DNA of 26,522 bases from JBBDIO01 sp040880365 (GTDB lineage Bacteria; Chloroflexota; Anaerolineae; Caldilineales; Caldilineaceae), in NCBI GenBank assembly GCA_040880365.1, contig JBBDIO010000158.1, positions 1 through 26,522 of the forward strand, written 5' to 3'. The notes under the pieces are model-generated. The model was not told the origin of the DNA, ran no database searches, and saw nothing but the letters and a program-made list of their open reading frames with translations. A program made the translations under genes and the position numbers. Below are positions 23,276 to 26,522 of the stretch, one piece after another. The first letter of the stretch is position 1; every line of letters begins with the position of its first letter.

Positions 23276-24313
23276 ATGCGAATTCAGGATTTACATGAAT
23301 TGCCGAAGTTACGAGATGGGCTGGGCTGGCTCTATTTGGAACATGGCCGCATTGAACGCACCCAAAAAGCAGTAGAGTTCATTGACTTGACCGGGCGCAC
23401 TCATATTCCGGCGGCCGCGTTAGCCGTCGTGATGCTGGGGCCGGGAACATCGATTACGCATGAAGCGGTGAAGACACTTGCCGACAATGGATGTCTTGTG
23501 AACTGGTGTGGCGAGGCGGGCGTGCGCTTTTATGCCCAGGGCGTTGGAGAGACGCGCAAGGGCTATAAACTTGTGCATCAGGCCGAGCTGGTGAGTATGC
23601 CCGAAAAGCGGCTTCAAGTGGTTCGTCGCATGTATGCCGCACGATTTGATGATGACCTGGGGCCGGGGTTGACGCTGGAGCAAATTCGCGGGAAGGAGGG
23701 CGCGCGTGTACGGCAGGCCTATAACGAGGCCGCAATTGCGTATGGGGTGCGCTGGTATGGCAGAAACTATAACCGCCAGGCATGGGGAGCGAGCGATTCT
23801 GTAAATCGTGCCCTGTCGACCGCCAATGCCTGTCTGAATGGTTTGTGTCATGCCGCTATCGTCTCGGCAGGGTATTCGCCGGGGCTTGGCTTTATTCATA
23901 CGGGCAAGCAGTTATCCTTCGTATATGATATTGCCGATCTGTACAAGACTCGCCTGACAGTTCCGCTTGCATTTCAGCTTGCGGCAGAATCGCCACTCAA
24001 GCTGGAATCCAGGGTGCGCCATGCGTGTCGAGATCTGTTTCATGCGCGCCGCTTGCTGGGCCGGATTATTGACGACATTGAGCTGTTGCTAAACCTGACC
24101 CGTTCCATGCCTTCACTCACTGCCTGGGCCAACGCGCCAGTGAACAGTACGGCGCGAGAGGGGGCAAATGCGATGGTGGACGAAGAGGCCGGACTGCCAG
24201 ACTATGACGGCGATCAGGCATTGCCAGGCGCGCTCTGGTCGCCCACGGGTGAAGATCCGGGTGGTATCAACTATGGGGATGTGGATACGAACCCGTCTGC
24301 TCTGACTGACTAA
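23276..24313 (+). CDS. cas1: CRISPR integrase Cas1e
   Basis: This 345-residue integrase inserts new spacers at the leader end of the array, together with Cas2. Catalytic residues fall at the same numbers as in E. coli Cas1: E141 in RGKEGARVR, H208 in GFIHTGK, and D218/D221 in VYDIADLYK. It is longer than the usual 300-310 residues because of an acidic, disordered-looking C-terminal tail (about 295-345). GAGGAG at 23263-23268 sits 7 nt before the ATG. Cas2 follows 9 nt after the stop. Confidence 0.96.
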   Translation: MRIQDLHELPKLRDGLGWLYLEHGRIERTQKAVEFIDLTGRTHIPAAALAVVMLGPGTSITHEAVKTLADNGCLVNWCGEAGVRFYAQGVGETRKGYKLVHQAELVSMPEKRLQVVRRMYAARFDDDLGPGLTLEQIRGKEGARVRQAYNEAAIAYGVRWYGRNYNRQAWGASDSVNRALSTANACLNGLCHAAIVSAGYSPGLGFIHTGKQLSFVYDIADLYKTRLTVPLAFQLAAESPLKLESRVRHACRDLFHARRLLGRIIDDIELLLNLTRSMPSLTAWANAPVNSTAREGANAMVDEEAGLPDYDGDQALPGALWSPTGEDPGGINYGDVDTNPSALTD

Positions 24314-24322
24314 GGGGGATAT

Positions 24323-24616
24323 ATGATAGTACTCATCGTGGAACGGGCTCCTGTATCGTTGCGTGGGGAGTTGACGCGCTGGCTGATAGAGCCTCATCCG
24401 GGGGTATTCGTGGGCCACTTGTCGGCTATGGTGCGCGAGCGGTTGTGGGATAAGTGTTGTCGTCAAGTGAAGCAGGGCGGTATCGTCCTGGCCTGGTCTA
24501 CCAACAACGAACAGCGATTCCAGTTGCGCACATACGGTGATACACGTCGTGAGGTGGTAGACTTCGAAGGGCTGAATCTGATACGAATTCCTCGTGAAGA
24601 ACCAGTAAGGGGTTAA
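24323..24616 (+). CDS. cas2: CRISPR adaptation protein Cas2e
   Basis: This 97-residue partner of Cas1e forms the central dimer of the spacer-integration complex. MIVLIVERAPVSLRGELTRWLIE, then GVFVGHLSAMVRERLWDK and GGIVLAWSTNNEQRFQLRTYGD, are diagnostic of the I-E type. Length is normal. A run AGGGGGA, which includes the last A of the cas1 stop, provides the ribosome-binding site 3 nt before the ATG. The array starts only 42 bp after the stop. Confidence 0.95.
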   Translation: MIVLIVERAPVSLRGELTRWLIEPHPGVFVGHLSAMVRERLWDKCCRQVKQGGIVLAWSTNNEQRFQLRTYGDTRREVVDFEGLNLIRIPREEPVRG

Positions 24617-24658
24617 ACAGACTATGATCAAACCTTACTCGTAGCATGGTGATTTAGT
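24617..24658 (+). promoter_or_regulatory. CRISPR leader (very short)
   Basis: Only 42 bp separate the cas2 stop from the first repeat, on the side where I-E arrays have their leader (judged from repeat orientation). A TATGAT at 24623-24628 could be a -10, but no convincing -35 lies 16-19 bp upstream. The leader may extend into the 3' end of cas2, or the array may be read from the cas operon. Confidence 0.5.
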
Positions 24659-26522
24659 GTATTCCCCACACCCGTGGGGATGGACCGTGAGGGGATGAGC
24701 GAATTGCATGTGTACGAAGTGTATTCCCCACACCCGTGGGGATGGACCGCCCTGGGCACGTTCCATTTCGCGCAGCTGGTCGTATTCCCCACACCCGTGG
24801 GGATGGACCGAACTTGGAGGATCCGTTCTCCGTGGCCAGCCCGTATTCCCCACACCCGTGGGGATGGACCGGGGGGCAAAACGGTGGTGCAGTAGCGACA
24901 TTCGTATTCCCCACACCCGTGGGGATGGACCAGATGCGCGGGTATTCCTTCCAGCTTCCCGAATAGTATTCCCCACACCCGTGGGGATGGACCGTTGCGC
25001 ATATTTGCCATACAGGCTATCTCCTAGTATTCCCCACACCCGTGGGGATGGACCGGCGCAGGGGCAGCCGACACCCAGCAAGGAGGAGTATTCCCCACAC
25101 CCGTGGGGATGGACCGGCGACATCACCAATGTCGGCGACAGCGTCAAAGTATTCCCCACACCCGTGGGGATGGACCGAGTACTTCCTTGTACCAGGGCGG
25201 AATAACGACGTATTCCCCACACCCGTGGGGATGGACCGACAACCATACCCACGGCTGGCGGCTTTGCCGTGTATTCCCCACACCCGTGGGGATGGACCGC
25301 ATGGATGGCGCGCTACAGCGCGGGCAAGGTGGTATTCCCCACACCCGTGGGGATGGACCGGCGGGCAACCTGACCATTCATCCGCATCACGAGTATTCCC
25401 CACACCCGTGGGGATGGACCGACTGCATTGTGAAACTGGAAGCGCAGTGTGAGGTATTCCCCACACCCGTGGGGATGGACCGCCTATATTCAAGAGGCAC
25501 GCAAAAACGCCAAGGTATTCCCCACACCCGTGGGGATGGACCGGAAAACCGGGCGCAAAAAGAAGCGTCGGCACAGGTATTCCCCACACCCGTGGGGATG
25601 GACCGCAGGGGGGATACCGCAGCGTAAGAGCGGCGGCGTATTCCCCACACCCGTGGGGATGGACCGGGTAAACCGAGACCCATCCCATTAAACCGCCGGT
25701 ATTCCCCACACCCGTGGGGATGGACCGCATCAAACCACGCTTGCAAATCAGCACCAGTAAGTATTCCCCACACCCGTGGGGATGGACCGGCGCTATAATC
25801 GTTAGAATCCTTGTCTTTTAGGTATTCCCCACACCCGTGGGGATGGACCGGGTGGTACCACAGAGAAAGGCGAGTCCTACACGTATTCCCCACACCCGTG
25901 GGGATGGACCGAAACTCCCGGCTTGACCCATTCTCACATCCATGGTATTCCCCACACCCGTGGGGATGGACCGGCGGGCTGGCTGCCGTTCGACGACTTT
26001 GCCATGTATTCCCCACACCCGTGGGGATGGACCGGATGAAGGCGTGGATGGAAATGTTATGCAGGCGTATTCCCCACACCCGTGGGGATGGACCGTCATG
26101 GATGCTCGCCATCAGCCACCTCCCGCGTATTCCCCACACCCGTGGGGATGGACCGCGCTTCAAAATCAACGGGAAAATCTTATCTGCGTATTCCCCACAC
26201 CCGTGGGGATGGACCGATTGCGCCGCGAAATTTCTGGGCGCCCTCGTCGTATTCCCCACACCCGTGGGGATGGACCGGATTTGGTAGGCATCGAAGATTT
26301 GCACGATCAGTATTCCCCACACCCGTGGGGATGGACCGGTTTAGTCATGCATTGCGCGTGGGAACAGTATGTATTCCCCACACCCGTGGGGATGGACCGC
26401 CACGACGCCCAGGAGAACAGCACCGTAGACAGTATTCCCCACACCCGTGGGGATGGACCGGCGGTCGCCGTGGGTATCCGTCTCGCCTATGCGTATTCCC
26501 CACACCCGTGGGGATGGACCGA
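24659..26522 (+). CRISPR. Type I-E CRISPR array, 31 repeats in window, continues past the end
   Basis: The 29-bp repeat begins GTATTCCCCAC, has loop ACCC, and ends GTGGGGATGGACCG. The arms form a 7-bp hairpin (TCCCCAC/GTGGGGA). Repeats start at 24659, 24721, 24782, 24843, 24904 and so on to 26493. There are 31 repeats and 30 complete spacers. Spacers are 32 bp, except five of 33 (spacers 1, 5, 15, 18, 21) and one of 31 (spacer 24). Repeats are identical except the fifth, which ends in A (24932). Spacers all differ. Orientation matches E. coli-type I-E repeats, so the newest spacers should be next to cas2. No degenerate terminal repeat is seen, so the true end lies beyond the window. Confidence 0.99.

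Noticed and set aside
14781..24616. Missing cas4 as a possible sign of a broken system
   Set aside because: Type I-E systems normally lack cas4. All eight I-E genes are present and intact.
24628..26322. Long open frames on both strands across the array, with repeating peptides such as FPTPVGMDR, SPHPWGWT, IPTGVGNT and HPHGCGEY
   Set aside because: These are translations of CRISPR repeats and spacers. The repeat has no stop in several frames, so long frames arise by chance. They are a known type of false protein annotation.

Overview
The window looks like the chromosome of a Chloroflexota bacterium (Caldilinea/Anaerolineae/Chloroflexia-like). This is an inference from gene content: a probable FMN-riboswitch-controlled riboflavin ABC permease (RibX type), a CapA-family protein with an unusual first motif, and the general style of the genes. 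No rRNA or unambiguous marker is present to fix the taxon. The housekeeping half is GC-rich. The CRISPR half is visibly more mixed in base composition.

Layout. (1) 1-2781, minus strand: a Yip1-like membrane protein overlaps a membrane-anchored alpha/beta-hydrolase-like protein. These are followed by a clear promoter, an FMN riboswitch, an intrinsic terminator and the start of a permease gene cut by the window edge. (2) 3035-6778, plus strand: three exported or membrane proteins, namely a CapA-family protein, a DsbA-like thiol oxidoreductase, and a signal-peptide/Ig-like/acidic-linker/TM protein. (3) 6958-13705, plus strand: pth, mfd, gltX and tRNA-Gln(CUG), ending in a long hairpin terminator. 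The mfd-gltX gap holds helically phased 9-mers, a perfect DnaA-box sequence and a possible structured leader. (4) 13706-14715: decayed sequence with an IS630-family transposase fragment and several inverted repeats. (5) 14716-26522: a complete type I-E CRISPR-Cas locus in the order cas3-cse1-cse2-cas7-cas5-cas6e-cas1-cas2-array. The array has 31 repeats in the window and continues past its end.

How the genes work together. The cas genes lie on one strand, mostly with short gaps and good Shine-Dalgarno sites. Cse1, Cse2, Cas7, Cas5 and Cas6e would form Cascade. Cas6e would cut the array transcript at its stable repeat hairpin. Cas1-Cas2 would add spacers, and Cas3 would degrade DNA flagged by Cascade.

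Most notable finding. The cas3 gene encodes a complete HTH-WYL-WCX transcription-regulator module fused in frame, with a very short linker, to the N-terminus of a full HD nuclease plus SF2 helicase Cas3. The sensor/regulator and the effector nuclease of this I-E system are therefore one 1230-residue polypeptide. WYL regulators near CRISPR loci are usually separate proteins, so the fusion suggests ligand-gated interference, self-regulation of the operon by Cas3, or both. A palindrome that overlaps a candidate internal promoter before cas7 is a possible operator.
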